Source: Albifimbria verrucaria (lineage: Eukaryota; Ascomycota; Sordariomycetes; Hypocreales; Stachybotryaceae). From it: a stretch of 64,000 nucleotides of DNA. This document shows, piece after piece, positions 12,124 to 24,561 of the stretch (the stretch's first letter is position 1; the number at the start of each line of letters is the position of its first letter). The stretch is from assembly GCA_020081605.1 (NCBI GenBank), contig JAHREC010000009.1:4030001-4094000 (forward strand), written 5' to 3'. The notes under the pieces were generated by a model, which was not told the origin of the DNA, searched no databases, and saw only the letters and a list, made by a program, of their open reading frames with translations. Both the position numbers and the translations under genes were made by a program.

Positions 12124-13723
12124 AGATTGGTGTTGGTTGGGAGTTGCACAACGAGCGCTGGGGCGTTCGAGACGGGAGACGAAGAAACATGTGTGTGCAC
12201 AGGCTTGACCTTCCGGGCCAGGCAGGGCCGTGGGGGTGGGCTGCAAAATAATAGTAATGATAAAGACAAAAATCAAAAGCACGAGTATTATCTCGCAATC
12301 CATGGCTCCGATGGCATCTTTCCCTTGAGTAGCACCCCACGCTGCGACTTGCGCGTGATGTCCACGAGGAATGGGCACGTTGATTAGTCCCTGATTTTAG
12401 TTCCTAATTAACCGTCGTGTCTTTGTGCAGATCCGAGCTATTACTGTTAGTCCCCTCCCCCGCCTCCCTCTCTCTCTTTTGTGTCGCTCTGCAGACATCA
12501 CATGGAAGCTGCTTGCAGCAGGGCGCTGCAGCTCCCTATCGCCAAACGATTTATGGGGCGGATGACTTTCCCGAGCGTCCACTTACATGAGCGTGGCATC
12601 TGCCCCCTTGCGGCACTGTACGTGGTGCAACTCCAAAGCCTCAAACATGGGGCTCGTTGACTTGTTGCTGGGCCGTCGTGAGCCGGTTGCCTGCCGTGGC
12701 CAAGGACGGCAGCGCATCTTGATTTTTTGCACATTCTCATCTCCGTCTGTTGCAAACGATCGATCCCGGGTTTGAGTCATACGCTGGTCCCCCTCTTGCG
12801 GCGTCCCCGTGGAGGCGGATATCAATTGCCCCTCTCTTTCCCCTGTGAGACATGAATTGGCCATGCCTTTGTGTCTTGCTCGGCCGTCAGCCCCGGAGAG
12901 GGGTTTGTGGGTGCACGGGGCACGGTTCTGGGAACGTTTGAGGACGGGCATGTCTGATAGGAGGGACGGGGCCCGGGAGTAGCATGCCGGAGGTGCACGC
13001 TTTGGACGAGTCATCTTTGATGCAGCTCGTCAGGGTGTTTCGCGGAGATATTCATCCTCCACACTGTTGAGTTGAGCTTAAACCCCAACGCTGCCAAGAT
13101 CAAGCTCCAGGGCACATGATAACCGGTGTAAGCGGACATGAACCCTCTTGCTGCCCAATCCCACAACGGCGCGGCCGCTGCCATGTCTGCACGGCATTTG
13201 ATCCCGTTTCGCAGCCGCAGCCTCTGATTTGTCTGCCCCGGCTTGCCTGGTTCGAATCGGTTTCTTTCTTTTTTTTTTTTGTTGTCTCCCTTCCCTTCCC
13301 TCGCCTCTCTGGCAGATCCTTGTATCGTGCGTGGCCCATGATCCATGCAAGAGAACCCCCACCCACCCTTCGGCCGGCTCCATTGCTCCTTTGGCCCAAC
13401 ACCGGCGGGGCCTGACAACCAGGCAGGGGTTCGAGGCGGAGAAAGAAGGTTTGTTCGACATGCCAAGCATTCTCGAACGCCGTGGCAGGTGAGTGGTGCA
13501 ACCAACACCGACGGCTCTTTTCGACATATGCTTGATGCTTGTGCCGCATCGTGGTGGTGGTGGATATGTGTGTGCGATCGCCTGGAGGGGATTTTTGTCT
13601 CCCACAGAATAATTTCATCTTCATCGTGACAGGCTTACGCGGTGCCGTGCCATGTAGCCAGAGTGCTTGTGCAGGTATCATTGCATGCACATGATACATA
13701 CAATGCTCACCGTTGTTGACCTT

Positions 13724-13748
13724 GGACCATGGACCATGGACCATGGAC
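13724..13748. repeat. GGACCAT tandem repeat
   Basis: Three full heptamer copies plus GGAC. Each junction creates the palindrome CCATGG (NcoI-type). Confidence 0.9.
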
Positions 13749-14270
13749 GAGAGGATGCCAGCTCACCCAGGATCAAGCGGTGTAGGCCGGGAACATAGGT
13801 AGTCAGCAAATACTATTTCGCCTCCTCCCTTACGTCCGTTCCGAGGACCGTTGCACGAGACGGGTGGGTTCAATTTGTTGACGATGGAAAGGCCAGATAT
13901 CGTCCCCTGTTTGCGACGCACATCGATTTTTCGTACAATTGGTGGTGGCAGCCGTCATGACTATCACCAACCACTTATCCATGACAAGGGTTCTGATAAT
14001 GCTGTTCAAAGCCGTTGCTGTCGCTCTTTCGGGCCGTTGCGAGCTAAACGGCTCGTCTCCCGTCAAAATTAGGAACCTGCTTGTCTTGTCTGCAGTGGAG
14101 GTTGTTGCGATATTAGCCGGGGGTGCCAGACGGACACCGCACGTAACCGCCTCACCGAGACGTTTTGTCTGGGGAAGAAGGGCGTCGTTGATAAGGTCAG
14201 ACCAGGTCCGGGGTCGATCCCAAGGATGACCCCTTCTGGTTGCAGCTGGATTCGGTCTCGTGGCAGCAAG

Positions 14271-14310
14271 GGGTGGTGGTGGTGGAGGAAGAGGAGGAGG
14301 CGGAGGAGGA
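14271..14310. repeat. GGT/GGA purine-rich tract
   Basis: A run of GGT followed by GGA/GAGG trinucleotides on the plus strand. G-rich spacing could permit G-quadruplex formation (inference). Confidence 0.8.
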
Positions 14311-15086
14311 AAAAAGGAGACGTGGGATGGTGATGCATGCTGAGCCCGGATCTCGTCATGTCTATGTCCTCTCTCCCTTGAGCTTCTAGTCAACCTGCCT
14401 TCCTTGAGCGGTAATGGACAGGCCCTCGATGGGGTCTGCTGACCTCAATGATGCGTTGCCCATCCTTTCTTTTTGTCCTTTTCTTTCCTTTTTGCCCACT
14501 TTTACGGCCTACGGTACTATCTGTGGACGAGAGTATCTGGTGTAGTGCTGTAGTCTAGGTGTTTATTCGTCCCTCGCCAATCCCGGCCCTCCCACTTTGG
14601 ATTTTATATTTCTTTTATCTCGTGTGCCTTGGATCCAGCCCTGACTCCCTTGTGCCTTTTCCATTGTTGTTGCTGTGTCCACTTGTTTCCCGGTTACGGT
14701 CCAGTACAGTGCAGCGCTGCCGGCACTGGCTTATTGTTTCCAACCACCACCCCTGCACAGCATTTTGCCACGGGTGTTGATTGCTCCCGTTCTTGGTCTT
14801 CTTGTCGTTCCTGGTTTCCGCTCTGCTGCCTGACTCACAAACCTGGAACTGATCCTCTCCGTCATTCATTGCGAAAAGATCGAGCGAGGCACGTGGATCG
14901 AGAAGGCTTGGCCCGTCACCGTCACCGCTCCGTAAGCTACCTCGAATAGCTCGCCTTAGACAGACACAAGCGTCCGGGGAGCTCGGCAGGCTGGCGCTGC
15001 AGGTACCTTACTCAGGGCATCTGCAGGTTAGAAAATCACCCGGACCCGCACCGAGCAGCCTAACGTATACCGGGCCCCTGTGCTGG

Positions 15087-15123
15087 CTGGCTTGTGCTTG
15101 GCTTGTGCTGGCTTGTGCTGGTG
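15087..15123. repeat. GCTTGTGCTG decamer repeat
   Basis: Three to four imperfect tandem copies of a 9-10-bp unit (GGCTTGTGCTT, GGCTTGTGCTG) in the gene-poor region. Confidence 0.8.
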
Positions 15124-15499
15124 CCGTTGTGCCTTGCTTGGAACGAGGTTGAGGTGTCTGTCCGTCTGCTCTCCCTTACGTTGGCTGGAAACCCCTTTTA
15201 TGACGGGTGCCAGACCACACCATATCTTAGTCGTTTAGCACCATAAAACACACCACTGCGCGAGCTCGCCGAGGCAAGGAAGCCAGCCTTTGTCGCATTA
15301 GCCGGTCTTGCCCTCGGTCGGTGTCTGATCCTTTTTCAGACGGTGGCCCCGTGACACACACTGTCTGGAGGGTCTGGAGGTGAGGAGTCCAAGGGCCAAA
15401 GCAAGCAAAAGAGACCAGTCAGTCGAGAGGAAATAAAGAAAGAAAGGAAAGTAAGGAAAAAATAAATAAATAAAAACAAAAATAAAAACCAGGATACAA

Positions 15500-15940
15500 G
15501 CCAGTAGGTACCTATCTACGCACAATACGTACCGTATGCGGTAACCAAACCGAACAGCAGCGCACCCTACACCTACAAGATAAGACAACACCAACGCAAG
15601 CAAGAATAAAAGGCACTTAACTACGTCGTCCGCCTCCTCCCTTAGCTGCCATCTACCTTAACAGTGAGTGCCTTGGCTGCAGTGGCCTACCTAATATAGC
15701 AACCTTGCGTGGTTCGCCTTAGCTGATTTCAGTTGACAGAGTAAATACCCAAGTTACATTAGGCGAGCCCTGTCGTCCGCCGCCCGTACCGAGCGAGGTA
15801 CCTGAGCTCTGCCGCCTGTGCTGTGCTAATCTGCTTGCTAACCTGCCTACTAAGCTATAGATTAACATACCTAAGTTTACCAGGCACTGTACCTGTAGTA
15901 CCTGTACCTACACTTAAGGTAGGTTAGTAGGTACTTCTCT
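15500..15940. repeat. Cluster of TACCTA/TAGGTA motifs
   Basis: Many dispersed copies of GTACCT, TACCTA, TACCTG and their complements on both strands, for example around 15506-15520, 15793-15801 and 15885-15935. The last block is the densest (TACCTGTAGTACCTGTACCT at 15891-15910). They are not a strict tandem array. Confidence 0.6.
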
Positions 15941-16192
15941 GTGCCTTATCTTGGCCCTTCACTTATTCACGCTCACCTACTTACCTCTTCGTCCTTGCAC
16001 CTTAGTTTCTCACATCTCAACTTGATCCAGAAAAAACCCGTCTTCTCCCTGCCACGAGAAGACGTGTTCGCCAGTCTTTCCCTCGGTTAAAAACAAAAGC
16101 AGGACCCAAGCCCATGCGTCTTGACCGGTCCCAGCCGCTTGGATTCTCCCTTCCATTCACCCGCCTGACCTCGTGACGCCTCTGCACTTTAG

Positions 16193-16439
16193 ACACACAC
16201 ACCACACACACACACACACTCTCTCTCTCGCACACTCGCACAACGCAACACACAAAAACGCAACGCGACGCAACGCAACGACGCAACGCAACGCTACCCT
16301 ACGCTGCTCTGCCCCTCCAACTTCAAGAAGGCCAGGCTTCCCGCTCCCGCCCCCGCCGTCCTGCACCCTGTCACCGTTGCACACTTACACGCATCGTTCT
16401 TCAGCTTGCGTTGCGCCGTGCTGTGCTGTGCTGTGCTGC
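16193..16439. repeat. CA, CT, ACGCA and GTGCT microsatellites
   Basis: An imperfect (CA)n/(CT)n tract (16193-16230) is followed by ACGCA/CGCAA pentamers (16240-16295). After about 120 bp a clean (GTGCT)n run follows at 16418-16439. All lie in the presumed leader of the gene at 17054. Confidence 0.85.
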
Positions 16440-17053
16440 ACTGCGCTGTACCCGTAAGCGCTGAGCTAAGCCAAGCTCCTGTTCCTGGATCGCCGCCCCG
16501 TCGCCATTGGCCTTTCTGCCCTGGGACCGAATTTTGGCGCTTTCACTCACTCACTCAGACGACTCACTCACCTACCATTCACATTCACCATATTTCAACC
16601 GCCCCCAACGCCGCCTCCCCCAGGTAGCCCTCGCTCAACCACAAGCCACCCGTCTTGCCCCGACAAACTACAAGGTCTTACCTCTTCTCACCCGACCACC
16701 GTGGATCTCCTTCGTCTGTCCTTCCTCCCTGCTTTGGCCCCCTGTTCACCGGTGGCTTGAAGGGCTTACTCGGCAGTCACTCCTCCAACGAGAATCGCCC
16801 TGAGACCCCGTACCTGCAAAGGGTCACCGCCAGCGACCATGCTTTGTCCGCCCAGTCACAGATAGACTCTTCCACGCCGAACCATTGGCTGGAAGCCGCC
16901 TATCGACATCGGCCTTTCTCGTCCTTTCTCGACAACGTCATTCCTCTTTCTCTTTCCCCTTCGGGTTTTGTCGGCAGTCCCCTGTTCGATCCCTCAACCT
17001 CTCACTCACTTCCTTACCGAGGTGGTCGGCTCAGTCCACTCTCGTGTAAACAA

Positions 17054-18687
17054 ATGGATCCCACTCTATCTATGATACTGCCCAAGGGCATTGTTGTCAA
17101 CACCAAGGACGTCTACAAGGAGGTCGCTGCCTATCCTGTCCTACCCATCGACAAGATTCGAGGCTACTGGCATGGTAAGGCTGACTGGCGTTGCTCTATC
17201 CGTCCCGAGCGCCCTCCCGCTGATCTTGAATCCCGCAGTTTACACCGTCACCAACAAAAAGCTCAAGGACCCAACGGCCCGTCGGCTGGAGAATTTCTGG
17301 TGGCACGTATGGGGCAGCGACCGCCGTCAGCTCAGCGGCGCCGCTTTGGCCAGGCTGTACGAGGATATCTCTCTCGGCCCGGCCTTCGTCCCCCTGCGAG
17401 GGCCATCGAATAGGTGGGAAGGGCCAGATGTATGTCAGCTCGTGACTCCAGCCCTCGCGTTCCATGCCTAACCTTGACGCAGGCTTCTTCAGCTCTTCAG
17501 CAGCTTGTGTCACCAAATCATCTAGGCCAGCCCGCATCACGGGCACAAACTCGTGAACCATCTCCTACCGCCAGGCCAAGTGACGCTGGCCTCAAGAATC
17601 ACGTCTCTTCTGCTTCAAAACCGCAGCCTTCGCACCCTATCTTGAAGAAGGCTAGAGGCCCTTCAGCATCGGGCCCGAGGCCTACCGCCCGCTTTGTCTC
17701 GCCTCATGAATCAGCTGACGAGGATGACAAGGATGGTCAAATACCTTCATCCGGCAGCACAGCAGCCACGGGCCTCGAAGTACGGAAACCCGCTCCTTCG
17801 CCAGGGAAGAAAAAGAATCCAGGAACGACGAGAAAGTTCGTGGCAGCTTCCTCGGCGGCGAAACGGCGGCCCTTGCTACCTAGAAGGCCCAGTTCACAGT
17901 CATCGACAAATTCAAAAGACTCGGAGACTGGCTCTCGAGAAGCGGCCTCATCCACCGGCTCTAGAAACTCGCTAACACAACCAGCTGTATCCCCATTTCA
18001 GAAACTGCTTCACGACAGCCCGTAAAGGCTTCTCACCGCTCTCAGTCCGCTGTCTCACTTCACGGTGCTGGAATCAGCGCCAAGGCAGCCGGCAAACGAC
18101 CAGCGGCTCAGAGGAGGGCAACCACAGGAAGGCAGGAGAATTCTCAACAAGAAGCAAAAATCTCACCTTTGAACGGAAGTCTCTCTGCGGAAGAACAAAA
18201 TGCATCGATTCGTCAAGCACAGTCGATGATTAGTCTTCCAAATCACTCGAAGCACTTCGCCCCCAGACTCATGACGAACACTACTGGGCCGATGAACGGC
18301 GCAGGTGCTCTTGAGGAACTAATATCACCTAAGAGTATGGCTCGGTCACAGTCTCATCAGGGATATGAGCGTTCTACAGATATAGGACAACCACGAGTTC
18401 CGAACCAGGGACTTTTCACAGGTGCAACAGCATCGACAACAAATATTGCTGCGCAAGGCACTATCATTGACCAGTCAGGCTTAGGCTCTATGCCTATCCC
18501 AAACGCCTTCGATCGCTCGCGTGACGATATTCTTCCCCAGCATCGTCAGTCGTTCTCGTCAATCCTGGACTCACGATTGACACCCACCCAACCAAGCCCT
18601 TCGGCCAGCGTGCCCTTGGCAAGAACGAAGAGCCAGCTCACACTACTGTTGGAGCGCGAAAAGGCCAGGATGGGGAATAAGCCCTGA
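17054..18687 (+). CDS. AreA-N-terminal-domain (DUF1752-like) protein
   Basis: Predicted 505 aa. Exons 17054-17174, 17239-17429 and 17483-18687; introns 17175-17238 (GTAAGG) and 17430-17482 (GTATGT). One missing base in the C run at 17991-17994 breaks the last exon. The N-terminal 100 residues are the conserved part: WHVYTVTNKKLKD, then RRLENFWWHVWGS, matching the RLEN-x2-W-x2-W pattern of the short domain named after the N-terminus of the nitrogen regulator AreA (Pfam GATA_AreA/DUF1752). No GATA zinc finger follows, so this is not AreA itself. The rest is Ser/Pro-rich and basic, with PILKKARGPS, RFVSPHESADEDD, TRKFVAASSAAKRRPLLPRR and a C-terminal TKSQLTLLLEREKARM. In yeasts such domains occur in regulators of nutrient signalling; a similar role here is inferred only from the domain. 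The family call is from memory of the motif. Confidence 0.65.
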
Positions 18688-19703
18688 TCCCGAAGTTGAG
18701 AGAGGTTATAACCCTTCATCTCTATACATAATAATAGTTATTTGCTTCTTTTTAGCGAGAGGCTGTTGGTGGCACTTATTCAATTGCATTGTACGATGAG
18801 TTGCATAATCAAAGATTCATTCAGGAGGGGCGACGGGGATTTGCTTGCTTAGTCTCGCAACACAAACGTTTCAAACGTGCTGCCGGCGAATGATAGAAAG
18901 GAGAGCGAGGGGCGGATTCTGCAACATCCAGGAGGACATAGATGACCCACGAGCATTTTCGAACAGGAGTTTCTGGAGCAGAGAGGAAGAAGATCCGTGT
19001 TCTTACGACGAGGGTTTTTAGACTCTGCTGAGTAAACAGTCTGTGTTTGCATAGCGGTTGAAGATTTTTAGCATTTTGATTTAGGAGCGAGCCCGGAAAA
19101 CCAAACAACGTCGATATTTCTACGAGTCTCGATATGTAGCCAGACCGTGATGATGTGACGTACATTCATGTGATAACACCCAGGAAACAATTCAAGAGAG
19201 GTTTGTACTGATACTGGATATAATTATTACTTCGACTATATCTAGCTTTCATATGCCTTATTCGCCATGAAGGATATGCATATATTACTTCATCCCGCTG
19301 CTCTCGTTCCCAGGCCAGGCGTAGACCGTCCTACCAGGACCTCTGCACGTCCCAACGACCCTCTTTCAAGTATTATGCTGCTTGCGATGTCCTGGTATTG
19401 TTTTTCTTTCCGCCTTTGCCTTGATTCCTGGTCCTATCCAGAGGCACCATTTTCCCAACCATTTTGAGCCCATTTACAGTACAAACAAAGAGAAGAATCG
19501 TAGATACATCGGGATTAATAAAAAAGATGTCGCCATGTAAAAATGTAAAATCATTCAAGAAGAGTGCAGAGGGATTTCCTGTGATGCTCTGCGGCCGAGC
19601 ACATATCTAGACGCTCATTTCAAGCTTTCGCATAGAGCCCTAGTGAGAAACAAAATCGTGGTGTCGCAGTCCTTCATCTCCCAGTGCAATTGTGAAGCAA
19701 CAC
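18688..19703. other. Convergent intergenic region
   Basis: Lies between the stops of the AreA-N-domain gene (+) and the large Ser-rich gene (-). It is AT-richer, with short unrelated frames on both strands. It probably holds two 3' UTRs; nothing else is seen. Confidence 0.5.
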
Positions 19704-22700
19704 CTAGTCATGCAGACGGAACATCTTCCTGAGGGTGCCAAACTTCTTCTTCTTTGGCGTCTCGATCTGCGTCTCCATTTGCGTCTCGGGGAGTGCGACT
19801 GCTTCATCATCTTCTAAGGCTGAGGCGGCCGCTGGACCATTGTATGACGCGCTGCGGCGCCTCAGATATTCTGCCTTCTTAGAAGACTGCGCTGGACCAC
19901 CTGCTGTTGATGGTCGGTCTTTGCTGGGAAGAGCTGTAGAGGTGGCGGAAGCTGTGGTACCTAGGGCTGGTTCGTCTGGGAAAGGCCAACTAGGCGCTCG
20001 TTTCTGCAGACGCGGCTTTCCATTACTACCAGTTCGGATCATAGATAGTTCCTCGGTACTACGCTCTAGAGGAGTATCTCGTCTCGCTGCGCTCTCGCCA
20101 GTGCCCTTAGATATTTTGCCTGCAGGGCCCTTCTTGCGTCGGAGGATGGCAGACATGAAGCTGCCCCGTCTGGATTGAGTTGGTCGAGGAGGAGTAACGT
20201 CTGTTTCAGTAGCTCCAGCCTGGTGTGGCCCGACCATGTGACCACGACCAGAGCCACTGCGATGCAGAGTTGTGTTTGTCTTCCCATTGACCACACCGTT
20301 CGTTACACCATTGGTAACTGGCCGCTTGGGTTGAACGACTTCATCATCGCTATCAGGAGATCTGGCGATTCCACCTCTTGGCGTGAATTCACTGGAGCAC
20401 CCACTGTTGCGGCCGCAGCCGAAGCAGACGATCTATTACGCAGGCTCTTTGGTAAGCCCTGCCCCTTGCTTTGGGGTCGAGGAGCATCATCCTCATCACT
20501 CGAATCCGCGAATCGACTACTGAAAACAGCTCTTCCGTCTTCCTCGTCGCTGGAATCGGCGAAGCGGCCACTGTCCAGTTTGCTCCTCGCCTTCTTGCCG
20601 GTAGCTTTTGAAAATGTCGGGATGCGCATGCGTGACCCGCTGCCCTCATTTGAATCAGCCCGCAATGAGCTACGCATACGGCCACCTGTGGCAGGCGGAG
20701 ATGCAGTCATGGAGCCGCGACGGAACGCGGATCCGCTTGGTGAAAGGGATCGTAAACTGAATCGACTGCTTCCCTTCATATGATCAGTTGCAGGCTTCGC
20801 CGTTATAGGTTCGTACATGCTGCTTCTCATCGTCTTCTTGAAACCGAAACCTTCACCAAGCGTAGCTCGTGACCTCGTGAAGCTGCTTTCGCTGGCATCA
20901 GAACCTCGTCGTCCAAGACTTCCCTTAATTGTAGGACCAGTAAAGGGATCTGACTTCGAAGGTTTACTGTCGGCCGAAAGAATGCGCTTGTGTCCCCAAC
21001 TAAATCTGTTGTTGGTTGTGGTTGATGCGACAAAGGTCTGCTAGTCTGTTTCGAGGGCGAACCGGTGGACATTGAAGTATTGGAACCTCCGGATCTCAAC
21101 GACTTACGCATAGTACCCTGGTGTATTGGGCTACCGTTTGAGACGGCTTCCTGCTGGCGCATAGACTTGCGAAGCTTCATGCCGCCACCACGATCACCCT
21201 TCGCCTGGGATTTCACATGAGCCTCTGGAGACTCATTGTTAGGCCATTTGGTACCGGGCTGGATCTGATACGATCGAGTGTGTCCATTCTGTTGTTCCCG
21301 TGACGACACCTCTGTAGTACCACCATTTGTAGCCTTTTGGTGCACCTTTTCTTTGGTTTTGGCTGTGGCGTCGTCTCTGTCTCGTCCTCGGCGTCATGCA
21401 TGGCTTCGACCTCGAGTTGGCGACGTTTTTCGGTTGAGAGGCTTCTCCAATACGCCTTTGCATTTTCCCAATCATCGGGCAGCTGGTGCGGCCCTCAAGT
21501 GGGGGCTGGTTCTGAATGGACAGGATGGCAGCTCTGGAGATGTCCTGGTCAACTTTCGTCTTGTTGGGCTTCTCGTGGTTCTTCTTGACAACAGGAGCAG
21601 TCAAGACGGCGTCTAGCGACATGAATCCATCGCCATCAACATCGGAAAGATCCTCATAAGCATCGCTGTAGATGCTATCTCCATCTGTGACCTCCTCTTC
21701 CTCCTCGATATCCTCCATAGGAGATGCGGGAGCAGGGAGTTTTTCATTTGTGTCAGTAGATGCTGTAGGTACTTGGGTATCAATGGCGGGAGCAGTCGTA
21801 TTGAAGGCATTCTCCTGCACCCGGCTGTTGGTGGAAGTTGTGGAAGGTGTTATTTCACTAGTAGTATTAGATGTCACAATAGGGGAGTGAGAATCGTCCA
21901 CTGTCGCATGGTCTGACTCGTCCTCTTCGGGGAAGCCTCCTGGTACATCGAAATATTCCTGCCGAGGTGTAGCAGCAGATTGTGGAGTCCCATGCACAGA
22001 GGGGCTTGGATATGAGATCGAGATATCAGGGACTACGCGTTCCGTTACAGGATGTCCAGTCGTGTTGGGCTCTGTGCTAACTCGGGGGCTATCAACCGGT
22101 GCGGCAATATCGTCCGAGGCTGCCCTCGGCTGAGGGGTCGTATGGATAGCCTCACTTTCCATAGCTGCATTTTCGACGTTGCTGGGTATAATACTTGGCT
22201 GTGTTGTCACTGGGGCATGTTCCGTAGGCTCGATTTCGTCCTCATTATCTGAACTCGAGGCACTACTGCTGATGTAGCCGCTTCCTTCGACCGATGTCAC
22301 AACGGGAGGGAGTGGCTCCTATATTTCGATGTATTCGCCTCATGCTTAAGTCGCTGATCTGTCGATGAAGACGAGTCATTAGCCAAGTCAGTTGGCGACT
22401 TGGCAGTCGGGGAGTTGAATGGACTTGACTGGCGGGGAGCAGGTGACACCGGGCTAGGAGACCAAGTTCGTTCAACGGGGCGCACAAGCGGGCGTTCCTC
22501 CGGCTCTTTGACCTTCTTTCTCGAACACTGCCGAACAACGGTAGTGCAGGACGTGGTGACATCGTCTCATCTTCGTCCAGAGATGCATGGTCTTTCCTGT
22601 TCTGCCTGCCTACGATGGCGTGCCATGGTTTCTTAGAATAAGCTTGTGGGCTCGGCACAACTGGCGAATCAGTTTCTCCAGTTGGGGCAGCAGCCTCGCC

Positions 22701-24561
22701 GACAACCACCGTATTTTGGTCAAAACTAACACGCACACTCTTCTTGCGTCCTAATGACGCCTCATCTCTGATATGAGCGGATCCAGAGGCTTCTGAGCTA
22801 TCATCGGATGGGAAGCTCCCTTGAGGGACTTCTATGTTTTAGAGCCGATTTGCGAGGTGATAATGAGCGGGAAGGGGCTCGTGTCTGACAACCAGCTGGT
22901 CTGTAGCCGATGCAAAGTGAGCCGTACGAACAGGACTTTCAGAGTGCACCCGATCTCGCCTTATGCTATTGGGTTGCCTTGTTGTAACAGTGCTGGGTTT
23001 CTCGTCCACCAGCCCCTTGTCTTCCTCCAGTTTGTCTTCTGTATGGAGAGACCTAGGCAAGACCTCTGCGCCAGTTGTGATATAATTAGATGCTAAAGGG
23101 GCCTTTGTCATGTGCGCGGCATCGTTCATCTCATCTTCGCTGCTCTCATAGTCCTCATCGTTAATTGGCGCAGCCTCTCGGTGAATCACGGAAGGCTCGG
23201 CAACAGCTGCGGGGTTTGTGGAAGATTCAACAGCTTCTGGAACGTAGGCAGAGGCGTTAGTTTCTAACATACGAGTCTGTGTAATTCGTGATTCAAGGGC
23301 AGTTCCTGAATCTATTGGGGCTTCTGAAGGCTGGTGTGCAGTTTCGATGCTGTGCGGCGCTATTTGCGCTACATCCTCAACTAGCTCTGGCTCTGGCTCT
23401 GGCTCTGTGTGCTGTTTCGGTCGAGGGGCCTCATTTAATGAACCGGTATTTGATGCCTCAAGAATGGGGGCCTTTGTCCTCCCTACAGTGCCCTTTGCAA
23501 GGTGAGAGCCACTTCTTGACACCTCCTGAGCCTTCTTCTTCTTCTTGACAGGCTTCTCTGAAGCTTCGCGGATGGTATTTTGTCTTTCAAGAAGATCGAC
23601 TCTTGGTACCATTCGCCGTGAGTTAGGGTCATAAACCATGGTATTATCCGCGATGGGCGATGGGGTGTTGTGGCTATCAATAGAAGCTGACCGTGCACGT
23701 GGGTATGAGAAGTTGATGGAAGGGCTGATGCTTCCGGGGCGAGCCTCGTGGGGATCGAAAGATGTTTGAAGAACAATATCTGATTTGCGCACATTGGTAG
23801 GGTCTCTGGCCTTAGCAGCTCCGAACCATGAATCTGATTGACCGTCTTTCATCTTCTGGCTGGCAGTCCGGAAAGGCTGTGTTTGGAGAGCAGTGGCTTT
23901 CCGGCCGGCGCCGGCGCCAGCGCCAGCAGCCTTTGTCGCCGCGATGAGATGCCCATCTGCCGGAAGTTTAGGAACAGGGGGCACATTGCGATGCTGGGGC
24001 GCTGGTCCTCTCCCAGGTGAAGGTGATCGGAAAGAGCGCTCGCTCATGGACCCAACGCTGGGTGATCTCTGCAGGCTTGATCTTCCTCTATCGCGACTAC
24101 CGATCGATGAAACGGAAGGGCTTCGGCGAGCCGCACGCTTCGACTGGACTTCCGCGACATTGGTAGGGGTGGTCGGCCGCGCCCTGAGAGCGGCAGCGGC
24201 AGCGGCGGATGAGAGCGAGGTTGAAGCTTCGCGGCGCATGAATGCCGATGCAGCTGCGGTTGCAGCATTGGGGTTTGCTGTCTCCTTGGTGAGAGGCTAT
24301 TTGCCAGGAACAAGAGCCGTTAGCTACCGTACATATGGGAAAGGATATAAATAAGAGAAGGGGGTGGGAGCAATCGCATGGAGACCGGCGCTATGATTAA
24401 GGGTAATCATCGCGTCATTACCGTTCCCGATCCGGGACGCGGAATTGCAAATACTTCCAACCGGAGCAAACTCTGAGGCTTGCGCTTCGTGGAGACGGCG
24501 GACGCTAATTGAGCAAACGTACCTGAACGGGAGGACGGTGCCTCCTTGAACCGCCAAACAT
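19704..24561 (-). CDS. Large Ser-rich fungal protein of unknown function
   Basis: About 1,545 aa. A small first exon (24523-24561) encodes MFGGSRRHRPPVQ; the intron 24297-24522 (GTACGT...AAATAG) joins in phase 0 to PLTKETANPNAATAAASAFM and a main exon. Six single-base breaks are inferred: about 22519-22524, 22304-22306, about 21510, about 21345, 20994-20997 and about 20316-20328. There is also an in-frame TAA at 22839-22841. Features: an N-terminal Ala-rich segment (LSSAAAAAALRARPTTPTNV), RSPSVSSIGSRDRGRSS, a conserved-looking SDSWFGAAKARDPTNVRK, an EPEPEPEPE tract, an acidic middle, and YWRSLSTEKRRQLEVEAMHD. The acidic motif RFADSSDE(E/D)D occurs twice near 20500-20560, and the basic C-terminus is KKKKFGTLRKMFRLHD. 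It is probably mostly disordered, without membrane segments. I do not recognise the family. The first exon is supported by phase and consensus sites, not by transcripts. Confidence 0.7.

Larger units (their letters stand above)
12124..17053. other. 4.9-kb gene-poor region
   Basis: No gene with recognisable protein features is found on either strand. The stretch is GC-moderate and rich in simple repeats: a T12 tract at 13269-13280, GGACCAT repeats at 13724-13748, a GGT/GGA purine tract at 14271-14310, GCTTGTGCTG repeats at 15087-15123, TACCTA/TAGGTA clusters at 15500-15940, and CA, ACGCA and GTGCT arrays at 16193-16439. From about 16000 the plus strand is strongly pyrimidine-rich up to the ATG at 17054, suggesting a long promoter and 5' leader for that gene. 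The middle could hold noncoding transcripts, but nothing in the sequence proves it. Confidence 0.5.
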
